Assembly (NCBI GenBank): GCA_949316235.1
Contig: OX438748.1
Coordinates: 8,745,001 to 8,809,000 of the forward strand
Source: Oegoconia quadripuncta
Taxonomy: Eukaryota; Arthropoda; Insecta; Lepidoptera; Autostichidae
DNA length: 64,000 bases
Reading direction: 5' to 3'
Position numbers and translations under genes: made by a program. Each line of letters opens with the position of its first letter. The first letter of the stretch is position 1. Below are positions 20,045 through 31,563 of the stretch, piece after piece. Below the pieces are notes generated by a model that was not told the DNA's origin, made no database searches, and saw nothing but the letters and a program-made list of their open reading frames with translations.

Positions 20045-20145
20045 ATAGAAGCACTCGTGGTGCAGTCGCATTCGCGTTTCGCCTTCGATTAATGAAGTTC
20101 AGTAATATGTCACGCAATCAGTGCTTGGATGGGTAATACAGTTTT
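20045..20145 (+). repeat. 5S-rRNA-derived SINE fragment
   Basis: GTGGTGCAGTCGCATTCGCG, TTCGATTAATGAAGTTCAGT and CAGTGCTTGGATGGGTAA. The last block matches the internal promoter region of 5S rRNA (AGTACTTGGATGGGTGACC). A fuller copy is at 43975-44155 on the other strand. Confidence 0.6.
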
Positions 20146-20744
20146 TTGGTATATTTGTTTGATATCCACAGTTGTTGGTCATGTTGTAAGATATGTATCA
20201 CAAAATTTTAAGATATTTCATATACATTTAGAATTGTAAATTGTTATAAGGTTGTGAACGCCGACGGCTCTCGGATTATTTAATTTCCGGAAGCTGGTTT
20301 TAGTAAAACATTGCCCTGTTTAGGAGGTAAGTTTCCAATAGTAAATAAATTTTCTATAATGTCGTCGGTTCTGACAGGAAACTTATTTTGTTTTATCTTA
20401 ATTTAAACTTCATATTTGAAAGGAAAGTCTTGTGTAGAACAATTTATTAAATAATTCTTTATTCTTTAGCGCACGGAAAAATAAAAAGATACAGGTACAA
20501 AGTCTGTTCTAGCCACCTCAGAGGTGGTTTCAAAGTTACAGGACGGTGCACAAAAGTGCATTGTTTATTGTTTTAAACTTATATCTAACCACAATAAGAG
20601 TAGGTATGTTAACTCTTAAACCGCTGGGGTTAAAAGATCGTTGACGGAAGCAATTGTGTGTCTACTGGCTGCTTTGTCTAGTAAATGCACTCTTATTAAC
20701 TCGTATTCGCGATGCGCTTTTGATTAGCGAAATCAGGCAATGTT
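20146..20744. other. No gene seen
   Basis: Includes a GGAGGTAAGT donor-like string at about 20324. No exon or repeat could be tied to it. Confidence 0.35.
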
Positions 20745-20885
20745 TGGCTGACACAAATTCACCAATCTGTACTGGGCCCGCGTCGTGGATTATTGCTCCA
20801 CACTGTCTCCCAGTGAGAGGAGGCTGTGCCCTAATAGTGAGGACATGTAAAGCTGTTGTTGATGATGACTCTGGTAACGGATGAA
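20745..20885 (+). repeat. LINE tail fragment
   Basis: CACCAATCTGTACTGGGCCC, GCGTCGTGGATTATTG, GAGAGGAGGCTGTGCCCTAA, GTTGATGATGACT: the usual RTE-family 3' end with its GATGATG tail. Related pieces lie at 31890 (+) and within SINE-D at 44500 (-). Confidence 0.6.
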
Positions 20886-20979
20886 CGGATTTGGATGAAT
20901 ATATATGTCGAATGAACGTATATAGATAGAATGTACCTTGAATTAAAAGGTGGGATATTTTTTCCCCCAATAAATTGAG

Positions 20980-21050
20980 TAGTTCCCGCGGGATAAACAA
21001 AGTTATTCCACCCAGGCGAAGCCACGGGCGGAAAGCTACTTTACCATACT
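20980..21050 (-). repeat. Repeat G fragment
   Basis: GTTCCCGCGGGATAAACAAA, GTTATTCCACCCAGGCGAAG, CCACGGGCGGAAAGCTA: the reversed 5' part of repeat G. Confidence 0.65.
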
Positions 21051-21442
21051 TTCAAAGGTTTCGAAGAAAAATGAATCGCTTGAACCTACCTACACAATTA
21101 TACTGTTTTCACAAATATACCTGTACACAATGTACATCAACACCCGCTTCTTGGAAGTAATTGTGCAGCAAATCTATCATTTCCAAAGCAATTAACTACT
21201 TCGAACGCAAAAAGTTCACGGAGTCTCGTGTACCTACTGAACCCGTGATGTATGGCGAACCTCGAGGAAGTCTCGACCTCATTAAGGTACGTCACAAGAC
21301 TTCCTTAATTCCATCAACGCCGCTCCTGCTCCCTTTTTATGTCTCCATAAAGGATATTCTAATTTAACCACAAGCTTTTTTATTTTTATTAGCTATCTGT
21401 TTATTTTGATATGAATAATGTTAGAGAATGAAATGAACGTAC

Positions 21443-21710
21443 TGTGTGGTTTCGGCACTTAAAAAGAATAGAACCAACCCCTCTCTTCCCGTGGATGTCA
21501 TAAAAGAGGCGATTAAGGGACTTTCCACCAAAAAGCATCTAAGTATTTGCACATAGTGGTTTACCACCAGTCACGTGTGCATTTCTGTGTATTTCTTAAG
21601 GTGAACCGTGAATGTTTCATGTGCTAAATTTTGGGACACCCAAACGTTAATGTTTGGGATGAGTCTGGTCACCCCATTTGGGATAAAGGTCAATCATGAT
21701 GTTATGTATG
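21443..21710 (+). repeat. Repeat R, long copy
   Basis: GTGTGGTTTCGGCACTTAAA, AGAATAGAACCAACCCC, CTCTTCCCGTGGATGTCATA, AAGAGGCGATTAAGGGA, CACGTGTGCATTTCTGTGTA, then GTCACCCCATTTGGGATAAA near the end. Other copies or parts: 42365, 44803, 61984 and several 3' relics. No protein. Confidence 0.65.
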
Positions 21711-21739
21711 TACCTATGTATTATGTTCCATGTAATCTA

Positions 21740-21940
21740 CCCTAATATTCTTTATTGTACAAGAAATACAAACAGATTACAGTCAGAAAATATGTACAAA
21801 AGTAAGCTTACTCTTCCAGTTACACCTATAATAAATTACCCTAGCAATAAATTAGTTGTTAGTTTCTTATGGTTCATGAATATTGTGAACGTAATTTATT
21901 GTATAGTCGGCTGGAACAGATCTCTACAGAGATAAGCTCA
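21740..21940. repeat. LINE 3' ends in opposite orientations
   Basis: 21741-21800 holds a reversed LINE terminus (TTCTTTATTGTACAAGAAAT). 21895-21935 holds a forward 3' UTR motif (GTCGGCTGGAACAGATCTCT, ACAGAGATAAGCTC). Two decayed tails appear to be fused. Confidence 0.4.
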
Positions 21941-22224
21941 TTTTGAGTCATGATAATACAGTAGGCCTACCCAGTAATTAAGCCTACGTGCGTAATTTGT
22001 AAATTCTAATTGAATTTCACATTTTTTCATTAAATTATCGTCCATTCACAAGGGTGATACCCGGAGATGAAAGTGGAAAAAACTCAGGAGTATATATACT
22101 TAGTGTTACAGTTTTGTGTTTCGGTATTGTCAAAGGAAAAAAAAATAACACTAAACACACTGAATATTGCTGATTAGTTGTTACTTGGAAGTACAGTACT
22201 AACGAGGTAATAATCACCTAATTA

Positions 22225-23032
22225 AAAAAAATAACACATTGCACATTCTCTCCCTCCTTTATTCCGTGTTGTTCAATCCCAAGACCCCGCAATATCTTAA
22301 ACAACAATTTCAATTCCTGTCTTCCACTCACAGTCTTCCCTTACGTTCCTCTGACAGTCTTCGTCTGTATGTTCCTCAAAATTTGTCTAAATCATACGGC
22401 CAGTCCTTCACTTTGCAAGCTACTCGCCTCTGGAACTGTCTTCCTGAGTCTATTCGTCGCTCTCCGTCTTTAAATATATTTAAAGCTCAAGTCAAGGTGC
22501 TTTTTCTTCAATAGCTTACATCTACTTTCGACCGGTAAATTATATATTGTATTGTATTACCAGTTATAGTAATCCCCCCAAACTTATGTATTTATTTATT
22601 AATTATAATTATTATTATATATCATAAATTATATATATTATATTATTAATATAGATATTATTATTATATATCATATATATGTAAATAACATGTATGTATT
22701 GGTATAAATTGTATGGATATATTTTATTTGTTCAGATTATATAGTTATTATTGTTTCTCACATCACATACAGTACTTATTAATGTTTGCATACCTATAAG
22801 ATAACACTTTTTGATTTCAATATGCAGAACTTTCAGATGTACTTAACAATTAAGAAATTATTTGTGCTAACCCACTTAATTACTCGTATTGAATTCCGTG
22901 ATGATAGGTTTGCCTGGAAGAGATCGCTGTTAGCGATAAGGCCGCCTAATTTGTAGTTTCTATAACATATTTAAATGTACCTTCCTTATTTAAACAATAA
23001 AGCGTATTTGATTGATTGATTGATTGAAATAA
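22225..23032 (+). mobile_element. 5'-truncated LINE with 3' UTR and TTGA tail
   Basis: Starts in the last part of an RT protein and continues through an AT-rich 3' UTR to GCCTGGAAGAGATCGCTGTT, AGCGATAAGGCCGCC, ACAATAAAGCG and a tandem GATTGATTGATTGATTG tail at 23010-23028. The tail and UTR motifs are those of a CR1/Jockey-type element. 22580-22690 is nearly pure A/T, probably expanded simple repeat. Confidence 0.75.
22239..22514 (+). pseudogene. LINE ORF2 C-terminal piece
   Basis: 91 codons containing LRLYVPQNLSKSYGQSFTLQ, ATRLWNCLPESIRRSPSLNI and FKAQVKVLFLQ stop. The WN.LPESIR..PS...FK block is the standard carboxyl end of CR1/Jockey-type LINE proteins. The catalytic RT motifs are missing because of 5' truncation. 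Confidence 0.8.
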
Positions 23033-23394
23033 TAAACTCGACTGTGTAAAAGCTAACTAAAAGATGGAAACGCCGATGTGATTTAGAAGCACTCCACACA
23101 TCTGCTGCACAGTATATCTCACTTGTAATATATATATTATTTTCAGAATCCTCACGATGAGCCCTTTCCTATCATACCTACAATGTACATTTTTTTTTCA
23201 TTTTGAAAAACTTTTACTCTTACGGCTGTCGTATGACAATATTTATCGGACTGTCACGACGAATCACCTCATAAATTCAAATTCATCCAGCAGTTTGGGT
23301 TCTATGAGGGAATAAAGAATCCCAATAAGTAGACAGGCGCGATAACGAAAAGTAATTAGCGCTAACAAAACTAAACCTCATTGGTATAATAACA

Positions 23395-23610
23395 CTAACT
23401 TTCCGCCCGCGACTTTTTTTACGAACGAAGATTACATCAAAACCGGTTCACCAAAAAAATTTGCCTTTATGTTATTCCAGTACTTAATCTGTCTATCAAT
23501 CAAATTTCATCCAAATTCGGCCAGCCGTTTCGGCGTAAAGAGCGGTAACAAACACACACACACACACACACACACCAAACTTGCGCATTTATAATATTGG
23601 GATACTTTGA
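23395..23610 (+). repeat. Repeat G with CA microsatellite
   Basis: CTTTCCGCCCGCGACTTTTT, AAATTTCATCCAAATTCGGC, CAGCCGTTTCGGCGTAAAGA, a CA run at about 23552-23574, then TTGCGCATTTATAATATTGG. The CA run sits where other copies have CAAACAAA. Confidence 0.7.
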
Positions 23611-24471
23611 TAATAAACTCAGCAACAGCGCCATCTGGTAATGTTTACTGGAAGAAAACAGGATTATCCTGCCCCGAAATCGAATCAAAGTCCTTTGCAT
23701 TGCAACCACAGTACAGCCATGAAGATTTTCAATAAAGAATAGAGTACAACGAAATGTTCTGTTACAATTTGATAAGCAAACATTGCAAAGGGAAGCGGAA
23801 ACTGCCTCTTATCACTTTTACTGTAAACTTAGTAAAACGTGGCATTCAAGTGTAGGTAATTATGTAGCAGAAGCAGCGTGGCTTGATGGATTGCGACAGT
23901 GGCGTGCAGGTGGCTTGCGTGCTATGTTTATCTTCTCAGACGTTTGTCTACCGCTGAAGCAATTGCTACACTACTATCTTTTGGCATTTACGATTTCATG
24001 ACGCCATGTTTGGAAGAATTAGATAAATTGTTTGGTCAATGGATTATTTTGTTGATTTGTACCCGACTGAAGAGGTTATGTTTTTTGTAGGTATCTATGT
24101 ACGCACATGGAATTCTTAGTATCCTGGTAGCAGTCAGTAAAACGGCTGGTTGGATTTTATTAATTTGGCAATGTTAGAGAGGAAGGGGAAGACCTAGGCG
24201 CAATTACTTTGACCAAAAAGAAATGGTGTCTGTCGTGTCGTACCAAGAGGTCATATCGAGGGCGGAAAGCAGAGAGACGTCGTTCATTTGAAGAAGAAAT
24301 GTTACATTCGTCGTGACAGTCCAAGTGTCATAGGATAGGTTACGTCACAAAAAGTAAACCATATCGGCACTAAGAGTTAAAGTTTGTCAAAATGAAAAAC
24401 AAAAATTATTCTAGGACTCCAATATACGTATCATAGGAAACGGCTCATAAATATACTATGGAGCAGACGTA
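23611..24471. other. No gene recognised
   Basis: Overlapping plus frames at 23783-24001 and 23899-24090 could be one protein broken by a frameshift (QWRAGGLRAMF; AEAIATLLSFGIYDFMTPCL). I do not recognise it, and codon bias is not informative. Confidence 0.35.
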
Positions 24472-24593
24472 TGCCACTATCATGTCGCAAAAGTTACTTC
24501 CGTTCAATAGAAATGTCGCACAGTTGTACCTTGCCCACTACCATGTCGCAGAATTGCACTGTCGTTTAATAGGAATGTCGAAAAAGTGTACGT
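24472..24593 (+). repeat. Two tandem 61-bp units
   Basis: CACTATCATGTCGCA at 24475 recurs as CACTACCATGTCGCA at 24536. Both units continue with TTCAATAGAAATGTCG / TTTAATAGGAATGTCG. Units are about 75% alike by eye. Confidence 0.6.
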
Positions 24594-25554
24594 CGCACCC
24601 TCGGAGTCGCACTTCAACAATAAAGTAATAAGTTAGCTAATAGTAAATTAAGTTGGCTTAACGGTTTTTAATGAGGTGGTTATATACCCAATTGGTTTTA
24701 TATGACTTCTTTCGTAAATAAGACATAAAAATAACAATTATTTTGTTTTCTGACCTATGCTTTACATTGTTATGTCTTTCATACATACATATCTCACAAA
24801 AGCGGAACGATATGCTAACGGGACGAATTGCGAACGGGTTGATACCTGACAGAACCATAGACCTTGCAGGTTGACGGCTGAATGCAATATTGGAATCCTC
24901 AAGTCTAGAGTGAATAGGTGTTTCCTGGTATCGCAAGCTTCATCCTCGGCAACAGCAGGTGAGATTGTAGTCAAAGCAACTTCACTTATTCAAGAAAATA
25001 TACCTAGACAAGGTATATATACCTATACAACATTTTTATAAATAATCCCCTACTCGTGGTTAACTTTATATTGACTGTAAATTACGTCTAAAATCATAAT
25101 ACCTCACGAAGGTCACGTCTGTTAAAATAAAAATGTCAATCTTATTAACAGCCTTGTATTTTATAGGAGTGGTTTAACGAGGAAAGAAATGATAGCATCG
25201 ATACTTATCCCGATGACTAATGTTCCGAACGCACGGAATATTAATTATTGCATTGAATTTATTTTTGACTACGATAGGTATTGTAACTGTTTATTAGCTA
25301 AAAATACAAGACTGTAACGAACACTTAATGGAGTAATATAAACTTATTGAGATAATAGTAGCTCTAGCTTTATGAACATTATGTAGTATTTGAAAAGAAA
25401 TATATTTGTGTGTGAAAATTTTGAAATTAATTTTGAAACACGACAAGTTTAAGTTAGGTAGATTACATGGTACGAGAAATTTTTTCAGGATAACGTTTAC
25501 TATTTAATGTAAATTGTTAGTTTAAAAAGTTATATGTCTTTTTGATGGAAAGTC
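24594..25554. other. No gene; possible decayed repeat
   Basis: 24770-24975 has a composition and layout (CAAAAGCGGAACGATATGC, GAACGGGTTGATACCTGAC, CAGAACCATAGACCTTGCAG) that look repeat-derived, with two minus frames through it, but I cannot assign it. The rest is featureless. Confidence 0.35.
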
Positions 25555-25620
25555 CCATATCCCGTAGACTTTTATAACACCCACGGGAAGAGATGAGTTG
25601 GTTCTATTCTCTTTTTATTT
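25555..25620 (-). repeat. Repeat R fragment
   Basis: CCGTAGACTTTTATAACACC, CACGGGAAGAGATGAGTTGG, TTCTATTCTC: reversed middle of repeat R. Confidence 0.55.
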
Positions 25621-26009
25621 CAGTTTATTTGTGAGGAATACTTAGTTGATAAATGAATTAGTAAAGCAGACTTCAGGCCAACGCTTATATTGTAAACCGG
25701 CGACAAGAAGCTAAAGAAAAGCAATTGCGTAGTTACTTAAATGTTAAATAAACTAAGGATAATAGAACTAGGAAGATCGATATATAAATTAGTAATAAAT
25801 TAATACGGACATATACAGGGTGTATAGTTGATATGGGGCACGAAGGGCAGCTACCAAACCCGTTGTAGCGACAAGAAATTGTACTTAGGAGACTAACCCT
25901 AAGCGAGTGGTGTGGGGAGGCCACATTTATCGATGCAGAATCAGCTTAGGCCGCGCTGGTTCGGAAAGCTTTATGTTTGTGCAGCAGAAGGGTGACCAGA
26001 GGTCTCATC

Positions 26010-26460
26010 TGAAGAACTGAAGAAAAGTGACGATATAGGCCGAAGATGAAACACTCGATTTCAGTAGATGCTTATTTACCCTGCTCTTGAACATCCCAAG
26101 GTTATAGAATTTCGGCAAGACTGACGCAAAGGAATTCCATGCCTTGGCTGTTCGCATTATAAATGAACAGTCTAACCGTTTAGTGTGATGGGTGGAATTC
26201 CTCCTTCGTCTACTAGACTATTAGAGGACTATTAGAGGACTATTAGAGGACTATTAGAGGACTACTAGAGTCCGAAGATGAAATGACAATGGTGGAATAA
26301 GATTGTGTAATTCCAGCGCTCACTCATCAACGTACGTATATCTCTGAAATAGCGATGTCGTCTGCATACCCAGAAGTTCCGGTTTGAAGCAGATCCATGA
26401 TATGCAATAGAAGGTTGTGGAGAGAACTGACCCTTGAGGTAGGCCAGGCATCAATTCTTT
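26010..26460 (-). pseudogene. LINE reverse transcriptase remnant, large inner deletion
   Basis: Minus strand. 26460-26320 carries PGLPQGSVLSTT (RT motif B) and, after a frameshift, TSGYADDIAISEIYV with the catalytic YADD box. 26215-26010 carries CSFIMRTAKAWNSFASVLPK and LGMFKSRVNKHLL, normally found about 200 or more residues later. The thumb and connection region is therefore missing. Jockey/R1-type by motif style. Confidence 0.7.
26217..26273 (+). repeat. Minisatellite, 12-bp unit
   Basis: ACTATTAGAGG is repeated about four and a half times at the junction between the two RT remnant blocks. The last unit is variant (ACTACTAGAG). Confidence 0.85.
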
Positions 26461-26479
26461 TTATATAATCTTCTTAAAT

Positions 26480-26860
26480 AGCTCCGATTTTCGCTCAGAA
26501 AATCAGATCTCCAAGTTCACTGTCCAGAACGAATTCCATATGAAGGGAGCTTGCTAAAAAAACGGCGTGCCAAACCTAAATCATTTAAGACTAAAATAAA
26601 AAAGTTCCTCTTAGAAAAGTTTAACAAATCATCTTGTAAAGATATATGAAATGAAACACATATGTTTATGTGCCATTTACCATCCTCATTGGTAATACTG
26701 TGAAAGTCATAAAAGTTTAAATAAAGCGTTACAGTTACATTATAAGATTATTAAAGATCAAGGGAGTATATTTTCTGCCCATAAACTATTTATAGTTTGG
26801 TAGAAGTGTGTGAAATTGTAACTCTTAAAAGAAACTCAAAATAAACGTTTTATTTATTTA
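26480..26860 (+). pseudogene. LINE C-terminal and 3' UTR remnant
   Basis: Encodes KKRRAKPKSFKTKIKKFLL and EKFNKSSCKDI before a stop near 26650, the lysine-rich end of a LINE RT. It is followed by an AT-rich UTR with TTTAAATAAAGCG and an ATTTATTTATTT-rich tail near 26850. Confidence 0.45.
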
Positions 26861-28039
26861 TTTATTTTTTACCTGTCAAAAGTTAGAGATGTCCAGAGAA
26901 ACGGCGGGAACCTTACAATGCTTCTCAATTCTTTCACCATTCTTCTTTTCTGATGGCATTCGAAGCGTCTTTTTAATTACTGCACCATTAGAAGTATATC
27001 AACACCAGATAAGTTAAAATTATAAACGGCAAAAAGATCAACCTTTGTACGACTCAGTATATATGTCGTTATTGCCCATTCGCGACGAAACCTATATCGA
27101 GGTTGCTACTGTCGAACGTCCTCTGCGATGGCCTCTCGAAGAATGCGACTGCTGAACGTAGATTAACAGCCGTTCCGATGGCCAATCGGCGTTAATCGGT
27201 TTAATGCGAGTAGTGTGGTGACTCGACTCAAGCCGATGCTGCGTCGGTAAATGTGGGTAAACCCTATCTTCTGCATTCACACATTTTGGGAAAAATGTTA
27301 AGTGTAAATATATAACAAACAGATCAAACAGATTATCTTGGTCTAAAGATAACGTCAGTTATTTTAATTTAAATTGACTTTGAGAATATACATATTTGTG
27401 TTTTTTGAGAGTTGCATTCAATTCGGTTGTCTATAGAATAGGTTTCTATAGGTACAACGGAATTGAATTTCTTTATCATGAGAGGAAATAAAAACGATAA
27501 AATAATGAAATTGCTTCTTTAATTAATTTAAAGTAATAATTAAAAAAAAATGTCGTTTTCCACAATGACTGTACACTTTTTCCTCCTAAATCAGCAAAAC
27601 CAGAAGTAAAATACTCCAAAGTTAAGGATAGTCTCCTAGTACGATTTCTTGTATATATAAGGGTTCTGGAGTTGCGTTTCCTGCTCCATCTCAACTTTAC
27701 ACTCTATGATATATAAAGAGTATGTATATAATACGGGGTTCTGCCTTTTCGCAGATAAACGTTTTCATTACCGCCTATAACGTTTCGCATGTGTAATTTT
27801 TAAGATTTCATAGTAGTGGGTGAAATATAAGGTCTAACAAAATTATCCCGACAAACGTTGCAGAGTGCATGTATAGGATGTACCTATTATGAAAAAAATA
27901 AAAAATAAAGCTGTGATTGTCCACGCTTGGATTGTGATTGCGTCCTGTGCCCCGCCACCCCCTTCGGCGACTTCCATATGAACGTTGCCTGTTTTTGCTC
28001 ATTGATAAAATAAGGTACAATCGAAATAATAATAATAAT
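26861..28039. other. No gene recognised
   Basis: 27070-27270 is less AT-rich (CTCTGCGATGGCCTCTCGAA, CGTTCCGATGGCCAATCGGC) and holds a 62-codon minus frame with no known domain. Elsewhere nothing is supported. Confidence 0.4.
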
Positions 28040-28302
28040 AATAATAAATATCCTTAGACATACACACAACGCCATCTAGTTCCACAGTAAGCAACTATAA
28101 GCTTGTGTTGTGGATACCAGATGGTTGATATACTACATAAATACATTTTTTTTGTAAATAAATACTTAATATAAATGAAAACATCCATAACTCGGGTACA
28201 CATGTCCGTATTCATCACACAAAGATATGCCCCTAGCGGGATTCGAACCCGCAACCTTTTGGTATTAGGTCAGAGTTGCTAACCACTACACCAAACAGGT
28301 CG
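28040..28302 (-). repeat. SINE-A, near full length
   Basis: Reversed head CCTGTTTGGTGTAGTGGTTA with B box intact (GGTTCGAATCCC), body and TAGATGGCGTTGTGTG end, then a TTA-rich tail seen as ATAATAATAATAATAATAA. Confidence 0.9.
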
Positions 28303-29050
28303 AAATGAAGTAAGTCTGTTAATTTGTATTTTCATTTGCACTTACATTTAATTTTTTTTACTCGGAAACAATATTTTTAAGGCTAGTGTTTTAATGAATA
28401 TATTATTTTATTGTCGTACATGACAATAAATGCAATTGCCAAAGTTTGTCGGGTGAATTTTGTTAGACCGTATATATTAATTATGAGATTTGCAGATATT
28501 ATTTCTAGACAATAAAATATAGTTGTGCAGTTTAACTTGATCAGCGGGTATGACCTACTGCTCATCTATTCATAGTTGAGCAATTACAAGTTGGGTCGTT
28601 GCTATTACCCACTGCTCCATTTTATGGAGTTGAGCAATCTTGTTGAGCAGTGGGGAAGAAACTAACTAACCTTTCCCCTATTTTTTGTTTGGGATTTTTA
28701 GAATGCACCGATTACTCATTTCACTCATTTGTTTTAAAATGCAGAATAAACATTCGCAAGAATACATTTAGCATAGAATGATTAACTAATCATGGCCAAC
28801 TGTTATCGTGTTATAATTTTTAATATCTAGATTCGTTATCGATAAATGTTTTTAGTATATATTTATTTAGACTAATTGAAAGATCAATTTTTATTGAATA
28901 TATGTAGGTATTATAAATAAATAGATAAAAGTATCATCTGCATGCAGGAATGGCTAATAGGACTATAAGGACTAATTACTGGGGCGAAAAAGGATCCCAA
29001 TATAAATTAAAGAAATAGTAATACAAAAAAGTGCTTAACTACACCATTAT

Positions 29051-29338
29051 GACAACCTGTTTGGTGTAGTGGTTAGAAACTCTGCTGCTATACTAAAAGG
29101 TCGCAGGTTCGAATCCCGCTACGTTTGGCATATGTTTGTATGATGAATACAGACATGACTATGTTCCCAAGTTATGGATCTTTTTCATTTATTTACAAAA
29201 AAAATGTATTTGTGTAGTTTAGAAACTATCTGGTGTCTATAATACAAGCCTAGTTGCTTAGTGTGGAACTAGATGGCGTTGTGTGTACGAGTATGTGCAA
29301 AGATGTTTATTATTATTTATTTGTCATTATTATTATAA
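29051..29338 (+). repeat. SINE-A copy
   Basis: CCTGTTTGGTGTAGTGGTTA, B box GGTTCGAATCCC, ATGGATCTTTTTCATTTA, GGAACTAGATGGCGTTGTGT, TTATTATTTATT tail. Confidence 0.9.
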
Positions 29339-31080
29339 GTGCAAATCTATAATTTATTCCCTTGTGTCAGTGGAGCAAAATGAAAATATGCAACTTGATA
29401 ATTCTGTGAAAGAAAAGAATGCGAGTTAATCGATTTGGCAAGCAAATAATATGGTCAGTTAAAACATGGCAAATGAGAATATGCGTAATGCATTATAAGG
29501 CATGTGAACCATCTGTGAAATAAAAAAAATGCCTAATGTTGTGACAATTTGTCAATCGGTTATGGGCGACAGGGCAGCAAAGCATTACAGTGTGTTTAAT
29601 ACTTGAATGCCCCTAATACTAATCGACAACGAATAGCGAACACCTTCCTCGTCCTAGATTCAACTCGAGCCAGTTATTTGATTTAGTGCAAGGGAAGTAG
29701 AAATTGTTACGACGATTTACACATGTAAAACTTTCTCATTGTGAGGGGTAACAAATTTAAGTCGTGTGCAAGAGAAGTTTGAAGGTCTCATAAATATTCA
29801 TAGTGTAAAATGATACGAATATTTTGTTAAATTATTAAGCTTTTACACTCCGTCAAGTCTTTACCTATATATCTCACGATACGATAAAAAAAAAATAATG
29901 CGCTATTGCAAAAAAAAATCTTTCAATAAAAAAACTCTGTAAGTGGGTGCTGCGTGTTTCCAATTCCCAAACGCATTTAAATTGAAATGCTGTTATAATT
30001 TAAGTAGTGTTATTTAAAGCTACATAATTTTAATTTCTTCAAGGGGTTGTTCCTTCTAAACACGATAAACTTACAAACTCAATACTATGTGGTTAGGTAT
30101 ATTATCTTCTGATACTAATAAATTAACTTCAAAGCAATTAAGTGTTTCGTTTCAAAATATCAGCGAAAAGATTGTTAGCAATTTAGTTTGTAATCGATAA
30201 CTTGTCATTAAAATGCACAAACAAAAGTTTTTGTTCCGGATGTCGAATTAGACTCGTTGCAGACAAACTTTTAACTTCTTAGGCTAAATAGCCCAGTGGA
30301 TACAAAATATCTCTTTTAGTATAGTAGTTATTACCTCTTGTATAAAGTTTTCCTTCTCTCCAAGTTCCGAACGCTTGGTCTTGTCTCAAGTTTTTTTAGT
30401 GGCCCAAGTTGCGATGAAGAATGTTTAAACAAAGTGAAGAAGAAAAATACAACTGCAGGTTAATTAAATTTCCATCATGATAAGGCACATAAACGAGAGG
30501 AAAATTTTATTTTGTTGAGCTTTTCGTGCTGTTCAAAAGAATCCATGTGAGATGGTTAAGAATTCACATATCAGATCTGCATCGTTTTTACAGTCGTGAC
30601 TCTTTCTTGAGTGTCAAAATATTTATGAAGATTTATTTTAGTTAGAACATCACCACACACATACGACCGTAATGACAGTAAAGGTTAATGAAGTAAGATC
30701 CGCAAGAAGTGTAAGGTAAATATTAATCAAAATATTCCAGAAACACGGTCTAATGAAGCCGTGGCAGCGAGCCTGGCCCGAGGGCACGGCAAACATTTTT
30801 AATCCGCGGCGCATCTCATAAATTTCAGAGCGGGGATGGAGTCGCTTTTGTTTTTCTTGGCGAAAAAGAAATATTTTTCGCTAAATTTACAGCGCTTAGT
30901 TGCAGCGCGAAGTTTGCGGTAGCGATTTTCTTTTATTGACCAAGTTCATTGTCATATAAGCCATGGTAGTCGTGGTAGCCATCTAGGAGTTTAACCCGAA
31001 AGCAAGCTCGGTATGGAGTATCGGTTAGAGGTACTGTACACTTAATTTATTTCTGTACAAGTATACAAATAAAATTTTAG
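29339..31080. other. Single-copy-looking DNA, no gene
   Basis: No repeat of the window matches here. 30740-30960 has mixed composition with GCCGTGGCAGCGAGCCTGGC, CCGAGGGCACGGC and TTAATCCGCGGCGCATCTCA, and might be a conserved noncoding element. That is inference from composition only. Confidence 0.4.
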
Positions 31081-31081
31081 A

Positions 31082-31178
31082 CTGAACGTAAGGCTCCATA
31101 GAATCGGTCAATCCGGCATTCTATGAAGCCTTACGTTCAGCAGTGAACGTCTGTGGCTGATATGATGATGATCAAATA
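31082..31178 (+). repeat. 23-bp stem hairpin joined to RTE LINE tail
   Basis: CTGAACGTAAGGCTCCATAG.. (31082-31104) pairs with 31118-31140 with one mismatch around a 13-nt loop. The hairpin is followed at once by AGTGAACGTCTGTGGCTGAT and ATGATGATGAT, the usual RTE 3' tail. Confidence 0.75.
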
Positions 31179-31248
31179 CAAATAGAAATTTAGAAAAAAA
31201 AAACCAACTATGTTAAAACCTAAATTTCTTGAAAACTACTTAATGAAA

Positions 31249-31563
31249 ACCGCCTCAGTGGCTCAATGTAAACAACGTTGGGTTTACGATTCGCGGAGGT
31301 CGCGGGTTCGATCCCCAGCGGGGTACATGTTTAAGTACTCGGTTTGGTTGGTGGTAGGGCATTTTAAATGTCCGCCTGGCTAGCTACCACCATCTTATCT
31401 AAATCTGCCGCCAAGCAGCAATGTTAATGGCATTGTTGTGTTCCGGTTCTCAGAGATAAGATAGCCAGTCCCCCAAATCTGTTGGGCTTTCCGGGTCAGT
31501 ATGCTTCCACCTTCGATCTCATCTTCACTTAACATCAGGTGTGATTGAGATAAAAAAAAAAAT
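31249..31563 (+). repeat. SINE-C, full length
   Basis: CCGCCTCAGTGGCTCAATGT, GGAGGTCGCGGGTTCGATCC, GGTTTGGTTGGTGGTAGGGC, GTTGTGTTCCGGTTCTCAGA, CATCAGGTGTGATTGAGAT, A tail. The A and B boxes are intact. This is the best forward copy in the window. Confidence 0.92.

Noticed and set aside
25812..25860. ACAGGGTGTATAGTTGATATG as a transposon end like 16554
   Set aside because: Similar to a Tc1/mariner terminus, but no matching inverted end or protein nearby; too weak to annotate.
26217..26273. CRISPR-like array of 12-bp units
   Set aside because: Direct tandem repeats without spacers; a minisatellite in eukaryotic DNA.
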